Shown piece after piece: positions 1 to 6,163 of a DNA stretch of 14,315 nt. Location of the stretch: the NCBI GenBank assembly GCA_011620785.1, contig WOYM01000022.1:12003-26317 (forward strand). The letters run 5' to 3'. The first letter of the stretch is position 1. Each line of letters opens with the position of its first letter. A program made the position numbers and the translations under genes. The stretch comes from Methanothrix sp. (GTDB lineage Archaea > Halobacteriota > Methanosarcinia > Methanotrichales > Methanotrichaceae). The notes beneath the pieces were generated by a model. It worked only from the letters and a program-made list of their open reading frames with translations, was not told where the DNA came from and ran no database searches.

Positions 1-343
1 TCGTATCCACGTTTTTCACTGGCATCACAGGCATTCCGTTCTACCTGCTCTTCAGGGAGAGCTTCACAGGCGGCAAGCAATCCACTGTGCTGATAGGACT
101 TCTTTTGGTCTTAACAGGCTTCTGGACATGGCAGTCCTGGGCCTGGTCCAGGGATTCTCGATACTCCCTGGTGTATCCAGGTCAGGAACTACCTTAACAG
201 TGCTACTCATGCGGGTTTGCAAAGGATATCAGCTTCTCAAGGTTCTGCATGGCGCTTGTGCTGCTAACGCTGCTCTTGGCCCTTTCACTGTGAGACTGAT
301 ATTTCCTGAAATGCGAGTGGTAGCAGGACCGCCAGGGCTATAA
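1..343 (+). pseudogene. Broken undecaprenyl-diphosphatase (UppP/BacA-like) remnant, 5' end outside window
   Basis: UppP enzymes are membrane phosphatases that recycle polyprenyl diphosphate carriers. Frame 3 at positions 3-125 encodes a hydrophobic stretch (TGITGIPFYLLFRESF, then VLIGLLLVLTGFW) resembling the middle of UppP. The reading then moves to frame 2 from about 125, giving GLVQGFSILPGVSRSGTTLT, which matches the conserved UppP phosphatase signature (PGxSRSG). At about 211-216 frame 3 resumes (FAKDISFSRF) and stops at 291-293, while frame 2 runs degenerate to 343. Between TGFW and the signature the loop normally about 15-25 residues long is nearly absent, so a deletion plus two frameshifts are needed. 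Normal family length is about 260 residues. The gene is therefore probably dead, unless the contig edge carries indel errors. The downstream flippase-like gene fits a former lipid-carrier gene pair. Confidence 0.75.
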
Positions 344-344
344 C
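338..344 (+). promoter_or_regulatory. Possible TATA box for flippase-like gene
   Basis: CTATAAC lies about 27 nt before the ATG at 368, and no Shine-Dalgarno sequence precedes that ATG. This spacing would place transcription start at or near the start codon, giving a leaderless message. It sits in the tail of the decayed uppP. Based on pattern only. Confidence 0.3.
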
Positions 345-367
345 TTCCTGCTCCAGATTCCAACAGT

Positions 368-1273
368 ATGTACTGGAGGAACGCTGCCAGGCTCACATTT
401 GGTCTACTCTTGATCGCAGCCCTGCTCTACACTTTTGATCCTGCAGCGATCTTTTCCACAGTTCTCTCTGCCAGGCCCCAGTATCTCGTCCTCGCTGTTG
501 CTGTCTACTCCATCACCTTTCTCATCCTCTCAGTGAGATGGCGAATTATCCTGCATGCGCTGGGTCAGGATCTGCCACTCTCGGATGCCTACCAGGCCTT
601 TGCAGGCGGCATGATCCTCTCGGATCTTACGCCTGGCAGGATCGGCGTGCTATCACGGCCACTGATGGTGAGAGACAAGGTCACCCTGAACAGAGGCCTG
701 GCCTCAGTAGCCATTGACCGCTATGTGGATCTTCTGACTGTCTTTATCTTGGGACTGTGCGGGATGCTCTTTATCGCAAATAGAGATACTTACCTTGTCC
801 TGGCCTCATCAGCGATCCTCATTATTATAATTTCGACATCCTTCCTTTGGCTCCGTCGATATTCTGTCCTGGGTGTGCTTCGCAGTCGATCCTCTCGCTT
901 CATGGGTATCGCCAATGCCCTCGAAGATGCTATCTGCTGTATACGAAGGCCCAAGGGACTGATGGCAAGATCTGTGCTCATCACAATGCTCGCCTGGATC
1001 ACTCACGCGCTAAGGATTGCCATCATAGCGAGGTCCGTGGGCTACGAAGTCCCTTTGCCCATGCTCATCTTGATGCTGCCCCTCGTCAACGCCCTATCCC
1101 TCGTCCCTGTGACCGTTTCTGGCCTGGGGCTCGTGGAAGGAGGCCTTGCAGCCCTGCTCACGAGTGTTGGAGTGCCTGCAGCAGCGGGTATCTCGATAGC
1201 GCTCATGGATCGAGCCATCACCATGGCCTTTCACGTTCTGGTCGGTATGCGTGCCGCCACAAAGGCGCTATAG
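368..1273 (+). CDS. Flippase-like integral membrane protein, LPG_synthase_TM / UPF0104 (AglD-type) family
   Basis: A 301-residue polytopic membrane protein of the lysylphosphatidylglycerol synthase transmembrane family (PF03706), which in archaea includes AglD-like proteins. It shows about seven hydrophobic segments (roughly residues 8-25, 38-57, 120-138, 142-160, 200-222, 226-262 and 268-298). Typical family blocks are visible: RWRIILHALG near 57-66, TPGRIGVLSRPLMVRDK near 88-104, and the C-terminal LVPVTVSGLGLVEGG near 245-259. The family is thought to move or modify lipid-linked substrates in the membrane, but no substrate can be read here. There is no soluble glycosyltransferase or MprF catalytic domain. 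The length matches stand-alone members. The ATG at 368 lacks a ribosome site but gives a normal family N-terminus. The preceding gene is a broken uppP, suggesting a former polyprenyl-carrier context. Its stop overlaps by a few bases a small minus-strand ORF tail. Confidence 0.8.
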   Translation: MYWRNAARLTFGLLLIAALLYTFDPAAIFSTVLSARPQYLVLAVAVYSITFLILSVRWRIILHALGQDLPLSDAYQAFAGGMILSDLTPGRIGVLSRPLMVRDKVTLNRGLASVAIDRYVDLLTVFILGLCGMLFIANRDTYLVLASSAILIIIISTSFLWLRRYSVLGVLRSRSSRFMGIANALEDAICCIRRPKGLMARSVLITMLAWITHALRIAIIARSVGYEVPLPMLILMLPLVNALSLVPVTVSGLGLVEGGLAALLTSVGVPAAAGISIALMDRAITMAFHVLVGMRAATKAL

Positions 1274-1402
1274 TTCGAGGAACCTGTCGAGCCGATCCTT
1301 TCCCAAGTCGAATCCATATGTGCAGGGGCTGGTATACAGTGTTTTCGTCGTCAAAGTAATCCGGCGCCATGCTGTGCGAGGCGTATCGGCTCTGGGCGGC
1401 AT
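1268..1402 (-). other. Small ORF or decayed gene tail, convergent with flippase-like gene
   Basis: A 44-codon minus-strand ORF (ATG at 1402, TAG at 1270-1268) whose last residues read TSPCTYGFDLGKDRLDRFLEL minus the first residue, a natural-looking protein end. A second minus frame across the same bases gives APDYFDDENTVYQP, so a frameshift in an older coding region is possible. No ribosome site or promoter is evident and I do not recognise the family. It may equally be chance coding. It ends 3 nt inside the flippase stop, so the two ends overlap tail to tail. Confidence 0.2.
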
Positions 1403-1429
1403 TATCCATAACGTTCGAGGATCTTTGTG

Positions 1430-1445
1430 GTAAGCTTCGGCTTAC
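1430..1445. terminator. Hairpin with UUCG tetraloop between convergent genes
   Basis: GTAAGC-TTCG-GCTTAC is a perfect 6-bp inverted repeat with a cUUCGg loop on the plus-strand RNA, extended by one G-U pair (1429/1446). It lies after the flippase-like gene and just beyond the pspAB stop (1461), where transcripts from both strands end. There is no long T run after it, so a classical intrinsic terminator is not shown; it may act as a 3'-end stabiliser. Confidence 0.5.
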
Positions 1446-1460
1446 TCTGAGAATCGCAAT

Positions 1461-2024
1461 TTACAGTGGCATTCCCCACATGGGGTACCACTTGGCCATA
1501 TCCTTCTCTATTGGCAGCTCCTTTTGCATCAGAGACCTCAGCCGGAATTCCATTGCAGTGTCGCGTTGCTTGTTGGATTTCGGCACAAAGGGATAGTATG
1601 ATCCCAGCTTGAAGCTATAGATCCAGTATACGGTAGCCGCTCCCTTGAAGCGATAAACTGCCGCTAAGAGCTGAGTTCCGAATCCCTGCTCCATCAATAT
1701 CTGGCAGATCATTTGAATATTGGCCACCAGATCCTCAAAATCCTGGTCGGTCAGGATCACCCAGATATAGCCGTACTCATCCTTCTGGAGGCTGTGCGAT
1801 GTGCCCGACTCCTGGAAGCTCAATTTGAGGAGGTCTTCAATCTCCTTACTGGCAGATTCATAGTAAGAGGACTCCATGGGCTTGAAGCATAACCCGGCCT
1901 GCCCATCCGGCACAAGATCGAGGTTGGCATCCATTGTCACCGCAGCGGTGGAGATGGCAAATAGCCGGTCGATCTTAGCCTCGGGCAGGCGCGTCTTTCC
2001 CATAATGGAATCCAGAAATCCCAT
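1461..2024 (-). CDS. pspAB: PspA-associated protein PspAB
   Basis: A 187-residue soluble protein matching the PspAB family found in archaea and actinobacteria. Recognisable blocks in order are the N-terminal MGFLDSIMGK and IDRLFAISTAAVTM (1-31), GLCFKPMES (44-52), DEYGYIWVIL (82-91), GFGTQLLAAVY (114-124), YYPFVP (143-148), RDTAMEFRLRS (154-164) and the C-terminal KWYPMWGMP (178-186). No catalytic motif or membrane segment is visible and the molecular role is not settled; the name comes from linkage with the phage-shock/membrane-stress protein PspA. It starts 2 nt after the htpX stop, with GGAG about 10 nt before its ATG inside the htpX end, so the two are almost certainly one transcript. This htpX-pspAB order is itself typical of the family. 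No pspA is in the window. Confidence 0.85.
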   Translation of the reverse strand: MGFLDSIMGKTRLPEAKIDRLFAISTAAVTMDANLDLVPDGQAGLCFKPMESSYYESASKEIEDLLKLSFQESGTSHSLQKDEYGYIWVILTDQDFEDLVANIQMICQILMEQGFGTQLLAAVYRFKGAATVYWIYSFKLGSYYPFVPKSNKQRDTAMEFRLRSLMQKELPIEKDMAKWYPMWGMPL

Positions 2025-2026
2025 CT

Positions 2027-2908
2027 TCAGCTCTCCAGCCCCTGCTCAATCCTCTGCAGAGCCTCGATCCTGGCCTCCAGAGTGGGGTGGGTCGAGAAGA
2101 GGTTCATGATGGAAGAGCGGCTGAAGGCAGGCACTATGAACAGAGCGCTTACGGGCCCCTCCATCTTTCTCAGATCCTCTGTTGGCACCCGAAAGCCGCT
2201 TATCTTCATCAATGCACTCACCAGGTTGGAGGGCTGCCCGGTGATGATTGCAGCTCCACGGTCGGCGGCAAATTCCCGGTATCTGGAGAGGGCTTGTATC
2301 AGTATAAAGCTCAAGACCCACACCGCCAGGGAGACTACGAATACCACTATGAAGCTGCCTCCTGAGTCGCGATCGCGCCCGCCCCCTCCGCCCATGAATG
2401 GCATGGATCTGACCAGGATCTGGGCCATGGAGGAGAGGAACGTGGCTATGGTCATCACCATCATATCCCTGTTCTTAACATGAGTCAATTCATGGGCCAG
2501 CACCGCCTCCAGCTCGCTGTGATCGAGCTTTTGCATAATGCCCGTGGTCACCGCCACCACCGCATTCTTCTGGTTCCTGCCGGTGGCGAAGGCATTTGGC
2601 ATTGAGCTGTTTACCACTGCTATTTTGGGCATGGGCAAATCGGCGATAGCGCAGAGCCGGGAGACGATTTGATGAAGCTCTGGAGCTTCACTCTCCGAGA
2701 CCATCTTGGCGCCCATGGTCGACAGGATCATCTTATCGGAATAGTAGTATTGAAGGAGCATGAACCCGCCAATGAATAAAATAATTAGTATATTGTCGAC
2801 GCCCTGGGAGACGAGAATTGCCAGAAACACCAGGTATAGGACCGCCAGAAGGATCATGGTCAGAAGCATTCTGGCTTCAAGCCCTCGATCAGCCTTCCAT
2901 CTCATCAT
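2027..2908 (-). CDS. htpX: HtpX membrane zinc metalloprotease (peptidase family M48B)
   Basis: A 293-residue membrane protease that degrades damaged or misfolded membrane proteins. Two N-terminal transmembrane segments (about 13-33 and 38-54) precede the catalytic zinc motif HELTH (H139, E140, H143). A further hydrophobic pair (about 152-170 and 185-205) leads to the third zinc ligand in REFAADR (E212). FSTHPTLEARI at 271-281 is the usual C-terminal M48 signature. A glycine-rich loop (GGGGGRDRDSGG, 173-184) lies between the membrane segments. The length is normal for archaeal HtpX. Two ATGs in tandem (2908 and 2905) can start it. GGGTGA lies 11-16 nt upstream, while a TATA-like TATATC lies about 20-25 nt upstream, so leadered or leaderless starts are both possible. 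It forms an operon with pspAB. Confidence 0.93.
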   Translation of the reverse strand: MMRWKADRGLEARMLLTMILLAVLYLVFLAILVSQGVDNILIILFIGGFMLLQYYYSDKMILSTMGAKMVSESEAPELHQIVSRLCAIADLPMPKIAVVNSSMPNAFATGRNQKNAVVAVTTGIMQKLDHSELEAVLAHELTHVKNRDMMVMTIATFLSSMAQILVRSMPFMGGGGGRDRDSGGSFIVVFVVSLAVWVLSFILIQALSRYREFAADRGAAIITGQPSNLVSALMKISGFRVPTEDLRKMEGPVSALFIVPAFSRSSIMNLFSTHPTLEARIEALQRIEQGLES

Positions 2909-3051
2909 ATCTTGAATTCACCCTTGATATACCTTGATTGCATCAGCCATCATTTGTCGCTACTCAGATATGGATCTTCTCATGGATCATGCATGGATGA
3001 AGTTATATGTAAGTAATAAGAAAAAGGATTAAGGATAAAGAGGTGGATCAT
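2909..3051. promoter_or_regulatory. Divergent promoter region between htpX and FKBP gene
   Basis: This spacer separates two outward-reading genes. On the minus strand GGTATATCAA (about 2926-2935) is a TATA-like box for htpX. On the plus strand GTTATATGTAA (3002-3012) is a TATA-like box for the FKBP gene, placing transcription start near 3030 and leaving a short leader with the ribosome site at 3040-3045. No inverted repeat strong enough to call an operator was seen. Confidence 0.5.
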
Positions 3052-3504
3052 ATGGCACAGGCGAAAATGGGCGACACCGTAAAAGTGCATTACACCGGCA
3101 AACTGGGTACCGGGGTTATATTTGATACATCAGAAGGATGCGATCCGCTGGAGTTTGAGATTGGATCTGGCTCTTTCATACCTGGCTTTGAAGAGGCTGT
3201 AGTCGGCATGAGCCCAGGCGAGTCAAAGGAGGTCCAGATCCCTCCGGAAAAGGGCTATGGCAATTACAAGGAAGAGCGAGCGATAACCATGGATAAAAAG
3301 GAATTCCCTTCAGATCTCGTTCCCGTCGAAGGAATGAGCCTTGAGATCTGCACCTCCGAGGGTACTTATGTCCCTGCTCAGATTACAGATGTTACAGAGA
3401 CCACAGTCACACTGGATGCAAATCATCCCCTTGTGGAGCAGACGCTTTATTTCGATATCAAGCTATTAGAGATAACGAAGAGCATGGAAAAGTCTGCTCA
3501 GTAA
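3052..3504 (+). CDS. FKBP-type peptidyl-prolyl cis-trans isomerase, SlyD-like with insert-in-flap domain
   Basis: A 150-residue cytoplasmic folding catalyst. The FKBP core is split by an insert-in-flap chaperone domain: core part one at about 6-68 (DTVKVHYTGKL, FDTSEG, FIPGFEEAVVGM), insert at about 69-120, then the return strand LDANHPL and TLYFDIKLLEI at 121-141. Core residues Y14, F24, D25 and the PGFE loop are present, consistent with isomerase activity. There is no histidine/cysteine-rich nickel-binding tail of the E. coli SlyD kind. The position usually reading HPLAG reads HPLVE here, a small oddity. The start is placed at ATG 3052 because the in-frame GTG at 3043 lies within the ribosome site (GAGGTG, 3040-3045), 6 nt before the ATG. 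It is a single-gene unit facing a minus-strand block. Confidence 0.9.
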   Translation: MAQAKMGDTVKVHYTGKLGTGVIFDTSEGCDPLEFEIGSGSFIPGFEEAVVGMSPGESKEVQIPPEKGYGNYKEERAITMDKKEFPSDLVPVEGMSLEICTSEGTYVPAQITDVTETTVTLDANHPLVEQTLYFDIKLLEITKSMEKSAQ

Positions 3505-3542
3505 GAGAAGATTTGGCCATTCAGCGAAGAGCCATAGATTTT

Positions 3543-3575
3543 GGGGGGAGGGGCAGGATTATGCCCCCTTTTCCC
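3543..3575. terminator. Strong GC-rich hairpin between convergent genes
   Basis: Left arm 3543-3555 pairs with right arm 3562-3575 around a six-base loop, with one bulged C at 3568. The inner stem is GGGGCA/TGCCCC, the outer part A-T, three G-T and three G-C pairs, about 13 bp in all on the plus-strand RNA. It lies 39 nt after the FKBP stop and just beyond the stop of the convergent P-domain ORF, so it probably ends or protects the FKBP transcript. The following bases are A-rich rather than T-rich. Confidence 0.55.
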
Positions 3576-3589
3576 GGAAAAAAGCGTGT

Positions 3590-3853
3590 CTATCCAGAAT
3601 ATGTGACCCTCATATTCCATCTATTTATACTGCCTTTATCCAGCCTTGACAGATCCATAACCCTGAGTATCCAGTTTCCTTCCGCTGGTTGGCCTACGAA
3701 AGCCTGCAATTCTGGATTTATCTGCGAGTCATAGGTCTTGACCAGGTTATCCTGATCGAAGCCTCCTCTATCATGGATAATGGCAGTCTTTCCAGAAGGA
3801 GACAGTATCTCAACCCTCAAATCTCCAATGAAGGGATGAGTTATATCCACCAT
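3590..3853 (-). CDS. Orphan P/Homo B (proprotein convertase) domain, probably truncated
   Basis: An 87-residue ORF that is almost exactly one P domain (PF01483): VDITHPFIGDLRVEILSPSG at 2-21, then DNLVKTYD (35-42), a GQPAEGNWILRVMDL block (54-68) and the closing LDKGSINRWNMRV (71-83). In the family this beta-barrel follows a subtilisin/kexin-like protease or sits in secreted multidomain proteins, where it stabilises the catalytic domain. Here the first strands before VDITH, any signal peptide and any catalytic domain are missing. The frame is closed by a stop 24 nt upstream of the ATG, and no ribosome site is visible. A TTTAAATT element about 45 nt upstream could be a promoter. It is either a gene fragment or a very small cytoplasmic protein; a remnant is more likely. 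Confidence 0.6.
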   Translation of the reverse strand: MVDITHPFIGDLRVEILSPSGKTAIIHDRGGFDQDNLVKTYDSQINPELQAFVGQPAEGNWILRVMDLSRLDKGSINRWNMRVTYSG

Positions 3854-3914
3854 TAAACAAGCGATTAGCCCAAGTTAATGGAGAAAAGCAAGCCTCTGCA
3901 ATTTAAAGAACCGG

Positions 3915-4547
3915 CTATTGCTGCCAGAAATCCTCCAGGGTCATCTCCCTTTTCTTCTGCATAAGCTGCAGCCCGGCAGCCTCCTGATCCCGCGCTGGCA
4001 TTCTCTGGCGAAATGCTTGCAGGTTCTTTCTTTCCGGGCAGTACTGGCTGTCATAATAGGTCTGCCAGATATCATCTACATCCTGAGCATTTGCCCTGGC
4101 ACCCTCAGCATCCGCCCCGTTTTCTTCTTCCGATATCTTCAGGGCAGATTTCAATCTATCCAGAGTCTCATTCAATCCCGCTCCATGAATTCGCATCATC
4201 CTGCCCTGCCGGAAGAATGCCGTCCAGCTCTCGCTGCCATTTCCCAGGATTATTATCGTGCCAGGATTCCGGCGGGCGAAGTGCTCGCTCGTGTGCTCCC
4301 CGATCCTGTGCCTGGGCTTCATATAGCCCCAGAGGACCCGGTCCCCCAATGGCCTGAGCCTGACAAATGCTTTCATCCTGTGCACCTCACTCATCACGGC
4401 ATAGACCATCCTTCTCAGGCTCACAGCCTCAGGACTGGCCGAGACCTCCAGATCCAGAGCGGTTAAGCTCTTCGCCCTGGCAAGAAGCCTTTCGTTCGAT
4501 TTAGCGTGCATGACCAGGTAGCGGCAATAGTCATCCGGCACCCTCAT
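3915..4547 (-). CDS. DUF4130 / TIGR03915-type DNA metabolism protein, partner of radical SAM protein
   Basis: A 210-residue cytoplasmic protein of the 'probable DNA metabolism protein' family that is found beside a dedicated radical SAM protein. Visible blocks are SEVHRMKAFVRLRPL (53-67, the family's E-HRMK-FVR element), IGEHTSEHFARRNPGTIII (82-100), and W..YYDSQYCPERKNLQAFRQRMPAR near 161-186, where family members carry an ERKN..LQ..MP pattern. An acidic/alanine linker (about 139-157) separates the halves. No uracil-DNA glycosylase domain is fused, unlike some bacterial relatives. The start is ATG 4547: its ATGA overlaps the radical SAM stop, indicating translational coupling, and GGAG lies 11 nt upstream. 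A GTG at 4556 would add only three residues. The biochemical role of the pair is not known. Confidence 0.82.
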   Translation of the reverse strand: MRVPDDYCRYLVMHAKSNERLLARAKSLTALDLEVSASPEAVSLRRMVYAVMSEVHRMKAFVRLRPLGDRVLWGYMKPRHRIGEHTSEHFARRNPGTIIILGNGSESWTAFFRQGRMMRIHGAGLNETLDRLKSALKISEEENGADAEGARANAQDVDDIWQTYYDSQYCPERKNLQAFRQRMPARDQEAAGLQLMQKKREMTLEDFWQQ

Positions 4548-5731
4548 CCTGACCACATCTCCAGGGTGGTATCCCTCCAGCCGTTGATCTTCAAGAAGGG
4601 AGCCGCTCTTTTGATCACGACCCCCAGAGCCTCAAGCTCCCTTTTCGCAACGATGTTCTTCCTCATTCTCAGGGCGATTATTCTCTTCGCGCTCCGTGGG
4701 CCGATTCCAGGCACCCGGATAAGCTCCCGGTAGGCGGCCAAGTTGGGATCCACCGGCGAGTCAATGAGCTCCCTGGCTATGGCCAGCTTGGGATCGGAGT
4801 TGGAGAGAAAGCCGTTCTCATCAAATGCCATGTGAATGTCGGCCGGAGGGAAATGGTAGATCCGGTAGAGCCAGTCCATCTGATAGAGGCGGTGCTCCCG
4901 CCAGAGGGGCTGGCCTTCTCGAGACTCAAATGCTGTTCCCTTCTGGGGAGAAAAAGCGCTATAGTAAGCTCGCTTTACTCCAATATCTTTATACTCATAT
5001 AGAATTCTTTTAAAGATGTCCTGATCGCTCTCTCCTGCAGCCCCCACCACCAGTTGAGTGGTCTGGCCTGCGGGCAGATTCCCTTCCGTCCTCAGGTCGC
5101 GAATGTATCTCTGCCTTTGCAGGATATCATTCTCATAGCTCTTGGTGGCACAGATCTCATTCAGCTGCGAGGCACTGGCAGCTTCCAGGTTTATGCTCAC
5201 CCGGTCTGCCAGCTCCATAGCCTGCTGAATATGGGCCTTGGATGCACCTGGCAGAATCTTGAGATGGATGTATCCCGGAAAGTCGTATTGCTTGCGCAAC
5301 TTCTGCAAAGTCTCCAGCATCCTCTCCATGATCATGTCCTCATCCCTGCCAGCGCCCGAACTGAGAAAGAGTCCTTCGATATAGTTGGAGCGATATAGGG
5401 AGAGGGTGATCCTGGCCAGCTCATCTGGAGTATAGGAGAAGGTTTGCACCCTGCGGCTGCAATTGGTGGCATTGATGCAGTAGTTGCACTGATGGCTGCA
5501 GTGATTGGTGTAGAGGGTCTTGAAGAGGCTCACACACCTGCCATCCTGGGTGAAGGCATGACAGATTCCGGGCAGGGGCGATTCGCGAGGGGAATAGGTG
5601 GATGCGCACACATCATGCCGAGTTCCCTCTCCTAGGGTTGAGAGTTTCTTCGGATTGATATTCACGCCTGGCCCGAGGGAGTCAAAAGCGCAATCTTCAG
5701 CCAGGTGAGCGATCTTCTCCAGGGTGACCAT
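4544..5731 (-). CDS. Putative DNA modification/repair radical SAM protein (TIGR03916-type)
   Basis: A 395-residue enzyme with a radical SAM [4Fe-4S] site C78-x3-C82-x2-C85 in NHCSHQCNYCIN, followed by a TIM-barrel-like region with GLFLSSGAGRDEDMIMERM (115-133) and the conserved VSINLEAAS (178-186). The C-terminus carries a helix-hairpin-helix, LIRVPGIGPRSAKRII (337-352), a nonspecific DNA-binding element, followed by a basic tail. This combination and the immediately coupled DUF4130 partner identify the family named for suspected DNA modification or repair; the reaction is unknown. The length is normal. No Shine-Dalgarno sequence is present. A TTATAAT box ends 23 nt before the ATG, so a leaderless transcript is likely. 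The upstream neighbour is a cupin 66 nt away, probably a separate unit. Confidence 0.88.
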   Translation of the reverse strand: MVTLEKIAHLAEDCAFDSLGPGVNINPKKLSTLGEGTRHDVCASTYSPRESPLPGICHAFTQDGRCVSLFKTLYTNHCSHQCNYCINATNCSRRVQTFSYTPDELARITLSLYRSNYIEGLFLSSGAGRDEDMIMERMLETLQKLRKQYDFPGYIHLKILPGASKAHIQQAMELADRVSINLEAASASQLNEICATKSYENDILQRQRYIRDLRTEGNLPAGQTTQLVVGAAGESDQDIFKRILYEYKDIGVKRAYYSAFSPQKGTAFESREGQPLWREHRLYQMDWLYRIYHFPPADIHMAFDENGFLSNSDPKLAIARELIDSPVDPNLAAYRELIRVPGIGPRSAKRIIALRMRKNIVAKRELEALGVVIKRAAPFLKINGWRDTTLEMWSG

Positions 5732-5749
5732 TCAAATATAATTGGGCCT

Positions 5750-5767
5750 CATCGATTATAACCGATG
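5750..5767 (-). promoter_or_regulatory. TATA-like box inside an inverted repeat, promoter of radical SAM gene
   Basis: CATCG-ATTATAAC-CGATG has 5-bp inverted arms at 5750-5754 and 5763-5767. On the minus strand the centre reads GTTATAAT, a TATA-like box whose spacing to the ATG at 5731 (about 27 nt) fits leaderless initiation. The arms could be an operator covering the TATA box, though five bases can match by chance. Confidence 0.4.
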
Positions 5768-5797
5768 TGCTTGCGAAGCGAAAGTGAGTGAAAGAGG

Positions 5798-6124
5798 CTA
5801 TTGGGAGAGATAGTCCTCCCTGGGCGGGCTGAAGGTATCCACAACCACTGTCGTCTCCAGAGCCCTGGCGCTGTGCAACACTCCCGGGGGGGCACAGTAG
5901 CTGTCCCCTGGCCCCAGCTCGAGGCTATTTCCGTCTATTGTAATCCGAATTCTGCCCGAGACCACATAGCCCGCCTGATCGTGAGGATGAGAATGCTCAG
6001 GGATCTGGACCCCACTTTCCAGATCGAACCGGCAGATCATCAAAGCCTTTCCGCTGACAAGGGTGCGTCTTATGAGGCCTGGCAGCATCTGCACCCCAGG
6101 AGCCTCAATAAACCGATAGAACAT
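5798..6124 (-). CDS. Small single-domain cupin
   Basis: A 108-residue cupin_2-type beta-barrel. Motif 1 is PEHSHPHDQAGYVVSGR with metal ligands H44, H46 (and H48) and a glutamine at position 50 in place of the common glutamate; motif 2 is PGDSYCAPPGVLHSA with H84. The short barrel with no second domain resembles stand-alone sensor or small-molecule-binding cupins; the substrate cannot be read. The start is ATG 6124, preceded at 6 nt by GAGGTGA (6131-6137). The in-frame GTG at 6133 is part of that ribosome site. It follows inositol-1-phosphate synthase by about 40 nt on the same strand, so co-transcription is plausible, but a functional link is only inference. Confidence 0.85.
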   Translation of the reverse strand: MFYRFIEAPGVQMLPGLIRRTLVSGKALMICRFDLESGVQIPEHSHPHDQAGYVVSGRIRITIDGNSLELGPGDSYCAPPGVLHSARALETTVVVDTFSPPREDYLSQ

Positions 6125-6163
6125 TTTATTCACCTCAGAATTGCCTAAAGAAAAAAGTCCTGG

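Noticed and set aside
847..1359. 170-codon plus-strand open frame overlapping the flippase-like gene
   Set aside because: Cys/His/Arg-rich out-of-frame reading of a clearly supported membrane protein gene.
2082..2483. 133-codon plus-strand open frame
   Set aside because: Antisense to the HtpX catalytic region, no own signals.
3918..4466. 182-codon plus-strand open frame
   Set aside because: Antisense to the DUF4130 gene, whose conserved blocks and ATGA coupling are clear.
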